Numbered from the stretch's first letter, positions 6,735 through 15,796 are shown. The stretch is DNA of 43,509 bases from JALSJK01 sp964530345 (GCA_964530345.1 CAZGYJ010000005.1:1-43509), one strand, 5' to 3'. Numbers and translations are program-made. Notes: generated from the letters alone by a model not told the origin.

Positions 6735-8135
6735 TTAATCAAGGCTGTCTTTAAGTTTTTTAACAATTCTAATCCCGGCTTTTTTCAATCCAACAGGATC
6801 AGGTTTTCTTTTTAATACGAGTTTTCCCTCGGCTGTTTTCACAGGTTTTTTCACAGTCACTTCATCAAACAATCGCTTGAGATCCTGTATTCGCTCTTCG
6901 AGGGTTGGCTGATGCGTAACTCGCGCCGGTACACGTTTGGTTTTTTCCCAGCGAGTATAAACAGGCATTAGCAAGAAAAATCCAAAATAAATAACCGTGA
7001 AGATTCTGGCAAAAATAGTCGCTGTTGGTGTAGCGGGTTGTGTGCCTAAATAACCTAATGCAAAGAAACTGATAACAAAAAGCAGCAACGCCTTTTTATA
7101 AATTCCACCTCGATAGCGGATGGATTTAACCGGACCACGATCAAGCCAGGGTAATAAAAATAATACAAATATGGCACCACCCATGCCAATAACACCAGCA
7201 AATTTATCAGGGATAGCCCGTAAAATGGCATAAAACGGGGTGAAGTACCAAAGCGGAGCAATATGCTCTGGAGTTGCTAATGGGTCAGCCGGGATAAAGT
7301 TGGCATGTTCCAGGAAGTAGCCACCCATTTCCGGCATATAAAAAATGACAATGGAAAAGAAGAACAAAAACACACCAACGCCAACTATATCTTTTACTGT
7401 GTAATAAGGATGGAAAGGGATGCCATCAACCGGTACACCAAAGGGATCTTTGGACTCTTTTATTTCAATGCCATCAGGGTTATTGGAACCAACTTCGTGT
7501 AATGCAACCAGATGCAGGAAAACCAGCATGATCAGAATCAAGGGAATGGCAATAACGTGGAATGCAAAGAACCTGTTAAGTGTGGCATCTGAAATAACAT
7601 AATCCCCCCTGATCCATAAGGCCAATTCATCGCCCACAATGGGGATGGCGCTGAACAGGGAGATAATGACTTGAGCGCCCCAGAATGACATCTGTCCCCA
7701 CGGTAATAGATACCCCATGAAAGCTTCAGCCATCAGGCAAAGGAAGATCAACATGCCAAAAATCCATATTAATTCGCGAGGTTGCTTAAAGGAGCCATAA
7801 ATGATTCCTCTAAACATATGAAGATAAATGACGATAAAAAAAGCTGAAGCCCCTGTGGAATGCATGTATCTGATTAACCAGCCCCAGTTAACATCTCTCA
7901 TAATGTATTCAACTGAGTCGAAGGCCAATTTTGCATCCGGCTTGTAGTTCATTGTTAATAAAATGCCGGTAATAATCTGATTGACAAGAACCAGTAAGGC
8001 CAGGGAGCCAAAAAAATACCAGAAGTTAAAGTTTTTTGGCGCGTAATAGTGCGCCATATGTTCGTTCCACAGTTTGGCTAACGGAAAACGTTTTAATATC
8101 CAGTTTCCACAATCTGCTAAGTGTTTTGATTTCAT
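6735..8135 (-). CDS. petB: Cytochrome b of the bc1 complex, with C-terminal extension
   Basis: This membrane subunit holds two b hemes and the Qo and Qi quinone sites. The four heme ligands are visible as His92/His106 and His193/His208, with family segments YMHSTGASAFF, GYLLPWGQMSFWGA and FFAFHVIAIP. About eight membrane helices end near residue 394. The Qo-site motif usually written PEWY reads PLWY at residues 294-297, so the glutamate is replaced by leucine; replacement of this Glu by Val or Pro is known in other proteobacteria. After the last helix comes a 70-residue Lys/Arg-rich tail (397-466) that makes the protein longer than the usual 400-430. Its start overlaps the Rieske gene stop by 4 bases. 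Confidence 0.95.
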   Translation of the reverse strand: MKSKHLADCGNWILKRFPLAKLWNEHMAHYYAPKNFNFWYFFGSLALLVLVNQIITGILLTMNYKPDAKLAFDSVEYIMRDVNWGWLIRYMHSTGASAFFIVIYLHMFRGIIYGSFKQPRELIWIFGMLIFLCLMAEAFMGYLLPWGQMSFWGAQVIISLFSAIPIVGDELALWIRGDYVISDATLNRFFAFHVIAIPLILIMLVFLHLVALHEVGSNNPDGIEIKESKDPFGVPVDGIPFHPYYTVKDIVGVGVFLFFFSIVIFYMPEMGGYFLEHANFIPADPLATPEHIAPLWYFTPFYAILRAIPDKFAGVIGMGGAIFVLFLLPWLDRGPVKSIRYRGGIYKKALLLFVISFFALGYLGTQPATPTATIFARIFTVIYFGFFLLMPVYTRWEKTKRVPARVTHQPTLEERIQDLKRLFDEVTVKKPVKTAEGKLVLKRKPDPVGLKKAGIRIVKKLKDSLD

Positions 8136-8743
8136 GCTTGTGCTCCTTCCTCAGCGTCGTCTTCACCAATAATTATTAAAGTTTCAGTAACGTAACGATG
8201 GGGTGGGATATCTAGATTTGTTGGAGCAGGGACACCTCGATATACACGTCCTGCCAGATCAAACCAGGAGCCATGACATGGGCAAAAAAACCCTCCTTTC
8301 CAGTCAGAGCCTAAATCACTTGGTGCAATTTCAGGTCTAAAAGTGGGGGAACATCCTAGGTGAGTACAAAGGCCGATAGTAACCAACAGCTCGGGCTTGA
8401 TAGATCGATAACGGTTTTTACAGTATTCGGGTTGAATGGATTCATTTGACATTGGGTCACTGAGTTTATCCTCAAGAGTATCAAGTGTCTCCAAAACCTC
8501 GGGGGTTCTGTTTAACAGCCATGCCGGTTTACCTCGCCATTCGACTCGTAGCAACTGGCCTGATTCCATTTTGCTGATATCGACTTCTGTCGGCGCGCCA
8601 GCAGCTAAGGCTTTGGTGCTAGGTTGCATTTGAGCGAGAAAAGGAACTGCCAGATAGCCAGCGCCAACGGCGCCAACGACTGTCATTGCAGTTGTTAAGA
8701 ACTGGCGTTTGGAAGTATCGACATCGACGCCTTCAATATTCAT
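8132..8743 (-). CDS. petA: Rieske iron-sulfur subunit of the bc1 complex
   Basis: The Rieske protein takes one electron from quinol at the Qo site and passes it to cytochrome c1. The 203-residue protein has an N-terminal membrane anchor (residues about 13-37) preceded by SKRQFL, which fits a Tat-type signal-anchor, then the [2Fe-2S] binding boxes CTHLGC and CPCHGSWFD with two cysteines and two histidines, followed by the family tail GRVYRGVPAPTNLDIPPH. A short acidic C-terminus (EDDAEE) is unremarkable. A strong AGGAGA ribosome site precedes the start. It is the first gene of petABC and overlaps cytochrome b. Confidence 0.96.
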   Translation of the reverse strand: MNIEGVDVDTSKRQFLTTAMTVVGAVGAGYLAVPFLAQMQPSTKALAAGAPTEVDISKMESGQLLRVEWRGKPAWLLNRTPEVLETLDTLEDKLSDPMSNESIQPEYCKNRYRSIKPELLVTIGLCTHLGCSPTFRPEIAPSDLGSDWKGGFFCPCHGSWFDLAGRVYRGVPAPTNLDIPPHRYVTETLIIIGEDDAEEGAQA

Positions 8744-9076
8744 TTTGTAACTCTCCTGCTGTAGTGTTTTGCATACGCGTATCAGATCAATTTAAACGCA
8801 TGATTACGATGGTCTGTGTAAATTAAAAACGCAAGTAATGAACCATGCATTTGTTAATCTGGCACTGGATATGCAATTTATTGTTTTTTATTTCGCAAGG
8901 ACAATATACCTTAGAGGCGCGATTATTTGAAGTAGATATTGGATTTTTTATAAGGTAATTCCGGTTTAGGAATTATTTGACTGTGAAAAGCAGTATCAAG
9001 GAAAGTCAACGGCTGGTCTAGAAAACCCAGAGAGTATAAAGATGTTTCGTCATAAGAAAACTGTTGAGCAATTTTT
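8744..9076. other. Noncoding region between petA and hisC
   Basis: No gene is seen in these 333 bases. They should hold the petABC promoter and the 3' end of the hisC transcript. I could not pick a -35/-10 pair with good spacing, and no strong terminator was seen. Confidence 0.5.
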
Positions 9077-10159
9077 TTAAAGGTTAGCTAATATTTTTTT
9101 TAAAGCGCTAAGAAACGATAAGTTTTCTTCAGGTTTTCCAACAGTAACACGTAAACAATCAGTCAGTAATCCAGCTTGCGGTGATAAGTTTTTAATGAGA
9201 ATTCCATGTTCTTTCAATGCCAAAAAAATTGCAGTCGCTTTACTTTTTGGGGCGCGGAATAGTATGAAATTGGCTGCACTTTCGAAAGCGTGTATTTGTG
9301 GAAGGGCATTTAGCTCATTAAGAAGCGTTGTACGATCTTGGCAGATTTTTTTGGTTTGCTCTGCAAACAGATCTTGTTGAGCTAGAGCGAACTCAGCGCT
9401 GATTTGTGTAAGAACATTAATATTGTATGGCAGACGAATTTTATTAAGCTGTTCAATAATCCCTGTGGAACCGATAAGAAAGCCTAATCGAATTCCCGCC
9501 AGGCCAAGTTTGGAAAGCGTTCGCATAACCAGCAGGTTTTCATGGTTTTGTAAATCATTAATCAAGGTAGCATCGGCAAAAGGTGCATAGGCTTCGTCAA
9601 TAACAACCAGTCCAGTCGATGCTTCAATAATTTCAATAAGGAATGATTTGTTGAATAAATTGGCTGTTGGATTGTTAGGGAAAGCTAAAAAAATGATGCT
9701 AGGTTGATGTTTTTTCACAGCATCAAGCGTAGTCGGCAAGTCAAGTTCGAAACTATCAGGTAATAGTGAAATGCCATGGTAGTGTAGACCAAGAGTTTGT
9801 GCAATTTGCCGGTACATGACGAAACTTGGTTCAGGAGCAAGAATACTGGATCCTGCTGGTAATGCCATGAGCAGTATCTGAATCAGTTCATCAGACCCAT
9901 TACCAAATAGAATTTCAAATTGATCTGGTATTTGGTTTAATTTCCTGATGGTAGCAGCTAGTTCTTTGGCGTCAGGATCAGGATAACGATTGAGTTGACA
10001 GTTGCGTAATTTATCAAGCCATTGTTCAGTAATATCCGAAGGCCATTGATAAGGATTTTCCATGGCATCGAGTTTAATAAAACCAGAGGCATTGGCAACT
10101 TTGTAAGCTGCCATCTTGCCGATTTCCTGACGGAAAAAAGAGCTGGGTGGCAATGCCAT
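9077..10159 (-). CDS. hisC: Histidinol-phosphate aminotransferase
   Basis: HisC is a PLP enzyme that converts imidazole acetol phosphate to histidinol phosphate. The 360-residue protein shows the class I/II aminotransferase layout: LDAMENPYQWP near the N-terminus, NRYPDPDAKEL, the glycine loop FGNGSDELI, FLAFPNNPTAN, VVIDEAYAPFA with the PLP-contacting Asp, and the PLP lysine in RTLSKLGLAGIRLGFL. It ends with GLLTDCLRVTVGKPEEN, which binds the substrate phosphate. Its ATG overlaps the hisD stop by one base (TAATG), showing coupling. It is the last gene of the mla-murA-his operon. Confidence 0.96.
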   Translation of the reverse strand: MALPPSSFFRQEIGKMAAYKVANASGFIKLDAMENPYQWPSDITEQWLDKLRNCQLNRYPDPDAKELAATIRKLNQIPDQFEILFGNGSDELIQILLMALPAGSSILAPEPSFVMYRQIAQTLGLHYHGISLLPDSFELDLPTTLDAVKKHQPSIIFLAFPNNPTANLFNKSFLIEIIEASTGLVVIDEAYAPFADATLINDLQNHENLLVMRTLSKLGLAGIRLGFLIGSTGIIEQLNKIRLPYNINVLTQISAEFALAQQDLFAEQTKKICQDRTTLLNELNALPQIHAFESAANFILFRAPKSKATAIFLALKEHGILIKNLSPQAGLLTDCLRVTVGKPEENLSFLSALKKILANL

Positions 10160-11469
10160 TATGTTTTATCAATGATGCGGTATTCAGCAGATCTGGCATG
10201 AGCAGTCAAGCCTTCCCCTCTGGCCAAAATAGAGGCAGTTTTTCCTAGAGAATTGGCTCCTTCTGGCGAACAAAAAATCAAACTGGAGCGTTTTTGGAAG
10301 TCATAAACACCAAGCGGAGATGAGTAACGGGCTGTACTTGATGTAGGTAGTACATGGTTGGGGCCGGCGCAGTAATCGCCCAGTGCTTCCGCTGTATGTC
10401 GGCCTAAAAAGATAGCTCCGGCATTGCGAATTTTGTCGCTTAGTGCTTGCGGTTCGGCAACAGACAATTCAAGATGTTCGGGCGCGATGGAATTGCATAC
10501 TTCAGCGGCTTCCTCCAAACTTTGAGTATGAATTAATGCGCCTCTATTGGAAAGCGATTCTTTGATAACATCAGCGCGTTCCATTTCAGGTAATAAACGA
10601 GAGATACTTTGTTCAACAGCATCCAGAAATTGCAGGTCATCTGAAAGCAAAATGGCCTGGGCGTTTTCATCATGCTCGGCCTGTGAGAAAAGATCCATAG
10701 CAATCCAGTCAGGATTGGTTTTGCCATCACAGATAACAAGGATTTCAGAAGGACCGGCAATCATGTCAATGCCAACCTGACCAAAGACCAGTTTTTTTGC
10801 TGTAGCTACATAGACATTTCCAGGGCCTACAATTTTATCGACAGCAGGGATGGTTTCGGTTCCATAAGCCAGTGCAGCAATTGCCTGAGCGCCGCCGATC
10901 GTAAAAACACGATCTACACCTGCTATATGGGCCGCCGCAAGAACAAGTTCGTTGACCTCGCCTTTTGGCGTGGGAACAACCATGATTAATTCACCTACTC
11001 CGGCAACTTTTGCAGGAATAGCGTTCATTAACACCGAGGAGGGATAAGCGGCTTTTCCGCCTGGGACATATAAGCCGGCTTTATCCAGTGCGGTGATTTT
11101 TTGACCTAAAATGTTGCCATTTTCTTCCTGATATTGCCATGACTGCATTTTTTGTTTTTCTGCATAACTGCGAATGCGCTCAGCAGCAGTTCGTAATGCC
11201 TGAGCCTTATCAGGATCCAATTTTTTCCAGGCAGCTTTTAGTTTATCATGGCCCAGTTCTAGTTCACTACTGCTGGAAAAATGACATTGGTCAAAGCGGT
11301 TGGTGTAATCAACAACCGCTTGATCGCCTTGTTCACGAACCGTGCTGATAATCTCAAGTACTTGTTGATGGAGTTCCAGATCAGAACTTTCATCCCAACT
11401 GGTCAGCGAGTTGAGTTGTTTGTTAAAGTCTGTTGATATTGTCGATAAACGGGTTATTGAAATGTTCAT
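10159..11469 (-). CDS. hisD: Histidinol dehydrogenase
   Basis: HisD oxidises histidinol to histidine in two NAD-dependent steps using a bound zinc ion. The 436-residue length is normal. Family segments include GLYVPGGKAAYPSSVLMNAI, GVDRVFTIGGAQAIAALAYG, VDKIVGPGNVYVATAK, GIDMIAGPSEILVICD and the zinc-binding SQAEHDENAQAILLS, with catalytic-site residues in NSIAPEHLEL and LGDYCAGPNHVLPT. It starts 3 bases after hisG and overlaps hisC by one base, as in many Gammaproteobacteria where hisGDC follow murA. Confidence 0.97.
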   Translation of the reverse strand: MNISITRLSTISTDFNKQLNSLTSWDESSDLELHQQVLEIISTVREQGDQAVVDYTNRFDQCHFSSSSELELGHDKLKAAWKKLDPDKAQALRTAAERIRSYAEKQKMQSWQYQEENGNILGQKITALDKAGLYVPGGKAAYPSSVLMNAIPAKVAGVGELIMVVPTPKGEVNELVLAAAHIAGVDRVFTIGGAQAIAALAYGTETIPAVDKIVGPGNVYVATAKKLVFGQVGIDMIAGPSEILVICDGKTNPDWIAMDLFSQAEHDENAQAILLSDDLQFLDAVEQSISRLLPEMERADVIKESLSNRGALIHTQSLEEAAEVCNSIAPEHLELSVAEPQALSDKIRNAGAIFLGRHTAEALGDYCAGPNHVLPTSSTARYSSPLGVYDFQKRSSLIFCSPEGANSLGKTASILARGEGLTAHARSAEYRIIDKT

Positions 11470-11472
11470 GAT

Positions 11473-12099
11473 TCACCTTTTAGCAAGAGTGATCTCAAAT
11501 TGGTTGATTAAGGTTTGAATCGCCTGATGTTTCATTTTCATGGCAGCCTTATTGACTACCAGGCGTGAGCTGATTTCGGTAATCAGTTCTCGTGGCTCAA
11601 GTCCGTTTGCTTTTAGTGTGTTGCCTGTGTCAACCAGGTCTACAATGCAATCAGCGAGCCCAACCAATGGTGCAAGTTCCATAGAACCATATAACTTGAT
11701 AATTTCAGCCTGAATTCCCTTGCTGGCGAAATATAGCCGTGCGGTTTTAACATATTTTGTAGCGACTCTGACGCGTCCAGAAATTTCAGGTTTGTCTTTA
11801 TGGGTAGCAGTCATTAAACGGCAACCGGCAATTTTGAGATCAAGCGGTTCATATAGACTTTCCGCACCATGTTCTAAAAGCACATCCTTGCCGGCAATTC
11901 CCAGATCAGCGGCGCCATATTCAACAAATGTAGGGACGTCAGTGGCACGGATAATTACCAGCTTTACATCATCACGGGTTGTATCAAGAATTAATTTACG
12001 ACTGGTTTTAGGGTCATCTGTTGGCTGAATGCCGGCCTCGGCCAGTAGTGGTAGCGCTTCTTCAAAAATTCTGCCTTTTGAAACGGCGATAGTAAGCAT
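11473..12099 (-). CDS. hisG: ATP phosphoribosyltransferase, short form
   Basis: HisG makes the first committed step of histidine synthesis, joining ATP to PRPP. At 208 residues it is the short form, which lacks the C-terminal regulatory domain and in known cases works with the HisRS-like partner HisZ. Motifs visible are MLTIAVSKGRIFEEALPLL, VEYGAADLGIAGKDVL and the PRPP-binding loop in GLADCIVDLVDTGNTLKANGL. No hisZ is present here; in other Gammaproteobacteria it is found elsewhere on the chromosome. It starts 24 bases after murA and is followed 3 bases later by hisD. Confidence 0.96.
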   Translation of the reverse strand: MLTIAVSKGRIFEEALPLLAEAGIQPTDDPKTSRKLILDTTRDDVKLVIIRATDVPTFVEYGAADLGIAGKDVLLEHGAESLYEPLDLKIAGCRLMTATHKDKPEISGRVRVATKYVKTARLYFASKGIQAEIIKLYGSMELAPLVGLADCIVDLVDTGNTLKANGLEPRELITEISSRLVVNKAAMKMKHQAIQTLINQFEITLAKR

Positions 12100-12123
12100 G
12101 TAAAAACCTTGGGCTGTTAATTA

Positions 12124-13389
12124 TTAATTGGGTACGCGACGAATTTTTGCGCCAAGTTGCGCCAATTTTTCTTCAATATGGTCATAACCGCGATCGATAT
12201 GATATATCCTGTCCACCATTGTATCACCTTCAGCAACCAAGCCAGCCAATACCAGGCTTGCTGAAGCACGTAAATCTGTTGCCATAACTGGAGCAGCGGC
12301 CAGTTTTTCAACACCTTTACAAATTGCGTTATGTGATTCAAGTTGAATATCAGCGCCCATTCGTTGCATTTCCTGAACATGCATAAAGCGGTTCTCAAAA
12401 ACAGTTTCGGTAATAACAGCAACGCCTTCAGCAATTGCATTCATAGCAGTAAATTGGGCTTGCATGTCAGTTGGAAAGGCCGGATATGGAGCGGTTCTGA
12501 CAGAAACGGCTTTAGGTTTTTTACCTTTCATATCAAGCTTTATCCAGTCGTCGCCATTGGAGATTTCTGCTCCGGCTTCTTTTAATTTTTCCAGGACTGC
12601 ATCCAGAGTGTTGGGTTTGGTATTTTTAACTGTAATCTTACCTCCCGTCATTGCGGCAGCCACAAGGTAGGTACCGGTTTCGATACGATCTGGAAGAATG
12701 TCGAAGTGAAGGTTTTCTGTTCCAAGTTGATCAACACCATCAATTTCAAGAATGTCAGTACCGATACCGGTGATTTTGGCTCCCATTTTATTTAGAAAAT
12801 GAGCAAGATCACTGACTTCGGGTTCTTTGGCGGCATTTTCTATCACAGTTTTTCCTTTGGCCAATGTTGCAGCCATCAATAAATTTTCTGTGCCTGTTAC
12901 CGTAATTTTTTCCATTACTAGATGGGCGCCTTTCAATCGTTTGGCCTTGGCTAGAATATATCCTCCCTCGACTTTGATTTCAGCACCCATTTTAGCTAGT
13001 CCGTCAAGGTGAATGTCAACGGGGCGGGTGCCAATGGCGCAGCCGCCGGGAAGTGATACATGTGCAGAACCAAATCGAGCTAATAATGGCCCAAGCACCA
13101 GAATAGAAGCACGCATGGTTCGAACCAGTTCATAGGGGGCTTCAAAATTAGTTATGGTGCTGGTATCGATCTCGATGTTCATTTTTTCATCAATGATCAG
13201 TTGTACACCCATGCGTCCTAATAGCTCCATGGTGGTGGTGATGTCATGGAGGTGGGGAATATTGCCGATGATTACAGGGGTATTAGAAAGTAATGCACCG
13301 GCAAGAATAGGCAATGCAGAATTTTTTGCTCCGGAAATACGCAGTTCTCCAGAAAGTTGTTTGCCGCCTGTTATGATAAGTTTATCCAT
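12124..13389 (-). CDS. murA: UDP-N-acetylglucosamine 1-carboxyvinyltransferase
   Basis: MurA transfers enolpyruvate from PEP to UDP-GlcNAc, the first committed step of peptidoglycan synthesis. The 421-residue protein has SGAKNSALPILAGALL near the N-terminus with the catalytic-pair Lys-Asn, RTMRASILVLGPLLARFG, the loop SLPGGCAIGTRPVDIHLDGL carrying the catalytic cysteine that fosfomycin attacks, FPTDMQAQFTAMNAIAEGVA, and FENRFMHVQEMQRMGADIQ. Length and motifs are standard. Its start lies inside the end of mlaB (8-base overlap). The common neighbour ibaG/bolA between mlaB and murA is absent. Confidence 0.97.
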   Translation of the reverse strand: MDKLIITGGKQLSGELRISGAKNSALPILAGALLSNTPVIIGNIPHLHDITTTMELLGRMGVQLIIDEKMNIEIDTSTITNFEAPYELVRTMRASILVLGPLLARFGSAHVSLPGGCAIGTRPVDIHLDGLAKMGAEIKVEGGYILAKAKRLKGAHLVMEKITVTGTENLLMAATLAKGKTVIENAAKEPEVSDLAHFLNKMGAKITGIGTDILEIDGVDQLGTENLHFDILPDRIETGTYLVAAAMTGGKITVKNTKPNTLDAVLEKLKEAGAEISNGDDWIKLDMKGKKPKAVSVRTAPYPAFPTDMQAQFTAMNAIAEGVAVITETVFENRFMHVQEMQRMGADIQLESHNAICKGVEKLAAAPVMATDLRASASLVLAGLVAEGDTMVDRIYHIDRGYDHIEEKLAQLGAKIRRVPN

Positions 13390-13714
13390 GATTTGTTTTG
13401 ATGTTCAGCTGTATGTCGTTTGACTGAAAAAGGTATTCAAAGCCGCTTAAGCGGGCAAGCGCCAGTAATTGCTTTGGAACGTTAATAAAATTCAGACTTA
13501 TATTTCTTGCGTGGGCAATTTTCAACCATTCTATGATAAGTGCCAACCCGGCACTGTCAACCGCTTTTACCTTTTTTAAGTCAATGGTTATATCATGGGG
13601 AGTTAAAATCTTTTCCATGATTTTGGCGGTATTTTTGTCGATGGTGGAGAAAGTTAAATCACCTTCTATTTCAAGGCTTTTAACAGTTGCTTGCTTTACC
13701 TTGATTGGAGTCAC
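13382..13714 (-). CDS. mlaB: MlaB, STAS-domain subunit of the phospholipid transporter
   Basis: MlaB is the cytoplasmic STAS protein that stabilises the MlaF ATPase of the MlaFEDB complex. The 110-residue product is a single STAS domain: ITIDLKKVKAVDSAGLALII has the characteristic DSAGL loop where the conserved Ser/Thr sits, followed by NISLNFINVPKQLLALARLSG. Recognition rests on the fold motif and position, since STAS domains are short. It begins 2 bases after mlaD, where mlaC is normally found, and overlaps murA. Confidence 0.85.
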   Translation of the reverse strand: MTPIKVKQATVKSLEIEGDLTFSTIDKNTAKIMEKILTPHDITIDLKKVKAVDSAGLALIIEWLKIAHARNISLNFINVPKQLLALARLSGFEYLFQSNDIQLNIKTNHG

Positions 13715-13716
13715 CG

Positions 13717-14184
13717 TTATTTTTTGTCGGATTTATTCTGGTATAAAAACTGCCCAATTAATTTTTCCAGCACAATAGCTGATTGGGTATACTCGATGAC
13801 ACTGCCATCTTGCAGATAATCTTCTGAACCACCAGCAGTTAATCCAACGTATTGTTCACCAAGTAAACCGGCCGTCAGTATGCTCGCAGATGTATCGTCA
13901 GGGAGGGTATTGTATTGTTTGCCAATGCGCATTTCAACAACCGATTCATAGGTTTGGGTATCGAAGCGGATATCAGTGACTCTGCCAATTCTTACGCCCG
14001 CAATCGAGACGGGGGATTTAACCTTCAGACCGCCCGAATTTTCAAAACGTGCGTAAATTGTATAACCTTTATCTTCGGTCAGAGGATTCAAGTTGCTGAC
14101 ATGCATTGCCAGAAAAAATAAGGCTATAATGCCAGAGGCAACAAACAGACCGACTAAAAGCTCAAGGGTTTTGCATTGCTGCAT
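13717..14184 (-). CDS. mlaD: MlaD, MCE-domain subunit of the phospholipid transporter
   Basis: MlaD forms a periplasmic hexameric ring that passes phospholipids between the inner-membrane complex and the periplasm. From the chosen start the protein has 155 residues: a single N-terminal membrane helix (about 9-30) and an MCE domain with GYTIYARFENSGGLKVKSPVSI, GVRIGRVTDIRF and ASILTAGLLGEQYVGL. The ATG at 14184 is preferred because GGAGACG lies just upstream; an in-frame ATG at 14199 would overlap mlaE by 14 bases. The C-terminus ends soon after the MCE domain, without a long extension. The next gene is mlaB, so no mlaC follows. Confidence 0.93.
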   Translation of the reverse strand: MQQCKTLELLVGLFVASGIIALFFLAMHVSNLNPLTEDKGYTIYARFENSGGLKVKSPVSIAGVRIGRVTDIRFDTQTYESVVEMRIGKQYNTLPDDTSASILTAGLLGEQYVGLTAGGSEDYLQDGSVIEYTQSAIVLEKLIGQFLYQNKSDKK

Positions 14185-14185
14185 A

Positions 14186-14968
14186 TTAATCGTCTCCAAA
14201 CATCATTGCAGTTAATAGGAAATCCAGGCCCAAGACGGCAAATGCAGAATTGACAACGGTGCGGGTTGTGGCTCGACTGACGCCTTCAGAAGTGGGTATT
14301 GCATCATATCCTTCAAAAAGAGCGATCCATGAAGTAACAAAGCCAAATACAATACTTTTAATTATGCCATTCATAATGTCGTCGTAAAAATCTAGATTAG
14401 CTTGCATTTGTGACCAGAAAGAGCCTTCATCAACGCCAAGAAGTCCTACTCCAACCATTTCTCCGCCTAGTATGCCAATGGCGCTGAATAAAGCAGCAAG
14501 AATGGGTAAAGAAATAAAACCAGCAAAAAAACGTGGTGCAATAATTCTTTTAACGGGGTCAACCGCCATCATTTCCATGCCGGAGAGTTGTTCAGTTGCC
14601 TTCATCAGGCCAATTTCTGCAGTTAAGGCAGAGCCGGCTCTGCCGGCAAACAATAGGGCGGCAACAACGGGCCCAAGTTCCCGAACCAAGGAGGCAGCAA
14701 CCATAACGCCAAGTGACTCTTCGGCGCCAAAATCAGATAGCGTATAGTAGCCTTGCAGGCCAAGAACCATGCCAACAAAAAGTCCAGAGATAACGATAAT
14801 TAAAAAAGTGAGTACGCCAACAAAATAAAGTTGTCTGATCAATAAGCTGGGGCGGAATAATATTTCGGTCAGACCACTAAGGGTATGGCTTAAAAATATA
14901 CTACTGCGTCCAAGTTTGGTCAGGCTTGCTAAGGTAAACCGCCCGAGTTGGCGAGTGAGTTGAATCAT
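14186..14968 (-). CDS. mlaE: MlaE, permease of the phospholipid transporter
   Basis: MlaE is the inner-membrane permease of the MlaFEDB transporter, thought to keep phospholipids out of the outer leaflet of the outer membrane. The 260-residue protein has the MlaE/YrbE family pattern: FVGMVLGLQGYYTLSDFGAE, VAASLVRELGPVVAALLFAG, RAGSALTAEIGLMKATEQL, SGMEMMAVDPVKRIIAPRF, and five or six hydrophobic segments to the end. It starts 9 bases after mlaF and lies next to mlaD, the usual order. Confidence 0.95.
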   Translation of the reverse strand: MIQLTRQLGRFTLASLTKLGRSSIFLSHTLSGLTEILFRPSLLIRQLYFVGVLTFLIIVISGLFVGMVLGLQGYYTLSDFGAEESLGVMVAASLVRELGPVVAALLFAGRAGSALTAEIGLMKATEQLSGMEMMAVDPVKRIIAPRFFAGFISLPILAALFSAIGILGGEMVGVGLLGVDEGSFWSQMQANLDFYDDIMNGIIKSIVFGFVTSWIALFEGYDAIPTSEGVSRATTRTVVNSAFAVLGLDFLLTAMMFGDD

Positions 14969-14977
14969 TGCCTTGAA

Positions 14978-15796
14978 TTAGTGATAAGAAAGTAAGTCTT
15001 CAATATAGTCCTTGGCAGGATAATGAAAAGGAACGGGGCCATCGGCTTCGCCGCGCATGAATTGTCTGACCCATTCAGAGTCTGAATTTTCAATTTCTTT
15101 TGGCGTTCCCTGGCCAACAACATGGCCTCCGGAAATGACATAAATATAGTCCGCGATAGATGAAGTTTCCTGAACATCATGCGATACGATAATGCTAGTC
15201 AATCCTAAAGTATTATTTAATTTTTTGATTAATTCTACAAGTACGCCAAGTGAAATTGGATCTTGGCCAGTGAAAGGTTCATCATACATGATCATCATTG
15301 GGTCAAGGGCGATAGCTCTCGCCAATGCCACGCGTCTTGCCATACCGCCGGATAATTCATTAGGCATTAGATTTCGGGCGCCTCGTAGACCAACAGCCTG
15401 AAGTTTCATTAATACTAATGAACGAATCATTGCTTCGCTAAGTGCAGTGTGTTCTCGCAATGGGAAGGCAATGTTATCATAGACATCCATATCTGTTAGT
15501 AACGCACCACTTTGAAATAACATGCCCATTCGTTTGCGCAGTTGGTAAAGCGATTTAAGAGAAAGTTGATGAACATTATTGTGATCGACAGTGACAGAGC
15601 CTTGGTCAGGTTTTAGTTGGCCGCCAATTAATTTTAACAGGGTGGTTTTTCCTGTGCCGCTCGGTCCCATGATCGCGGTAATTTTTCCTCGTTGAAAGTC
15701 TAGCGAAATTGAATCAAATATTTTTCGGGTACCTCTCGAAAAAGATAAATTTTTTATTGAAACTAATGTTTCATCTACTTGTGTACCCTCAGGCAT
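14978..15796 (-). CDS. mlaF: MlaF, ATPase of the phospholipid transporter
   Basis: MlaF powers the MlaFEDB lipid transporter in the cytoplasm. The 272-residue protein has the Walker A motif GPSGTGKT, the Q-loop in RMGMLFQSGALLTDMDVYDN, the signature LSGGMARRVALARAIALDP, Walker B MIMYDEPFTGQDP and an H-loop in SIIVSHDVQETSSIADYI. The signature LSGGM and GQDP after Walker B are typical of MlaF rather than general ABC ATPases. It is the first gene of the minus-strand operon, and its upstream region is shared with the divergent yrbG gene, the classic arrangement. Confidence 0.96.
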   Translation of the reverse strand: MPEGTQVDETLVSIKNLSFSRGTRKIFDSISLDFQRGKITAIMGPSGTGKTTLLKLIGGQLKPDQGSVTVDHNNVHQLSLKSLYQLRKRMGMLFQSGALLTDMDVYDNIAFPLREHTALSEAMIRSLVLMKLQAVGLRGARNLMPNELSGGMARRVALARAIALDPMMIMYDEPFTGQDPISLGVLVELIKKLNNTLGLTSIIVSHDVQETSSIADYIYVISGGHVVGQGTPKEIENSDSEWVRQFMRGEADGPVPFHYPAKDYIEDLLSYH

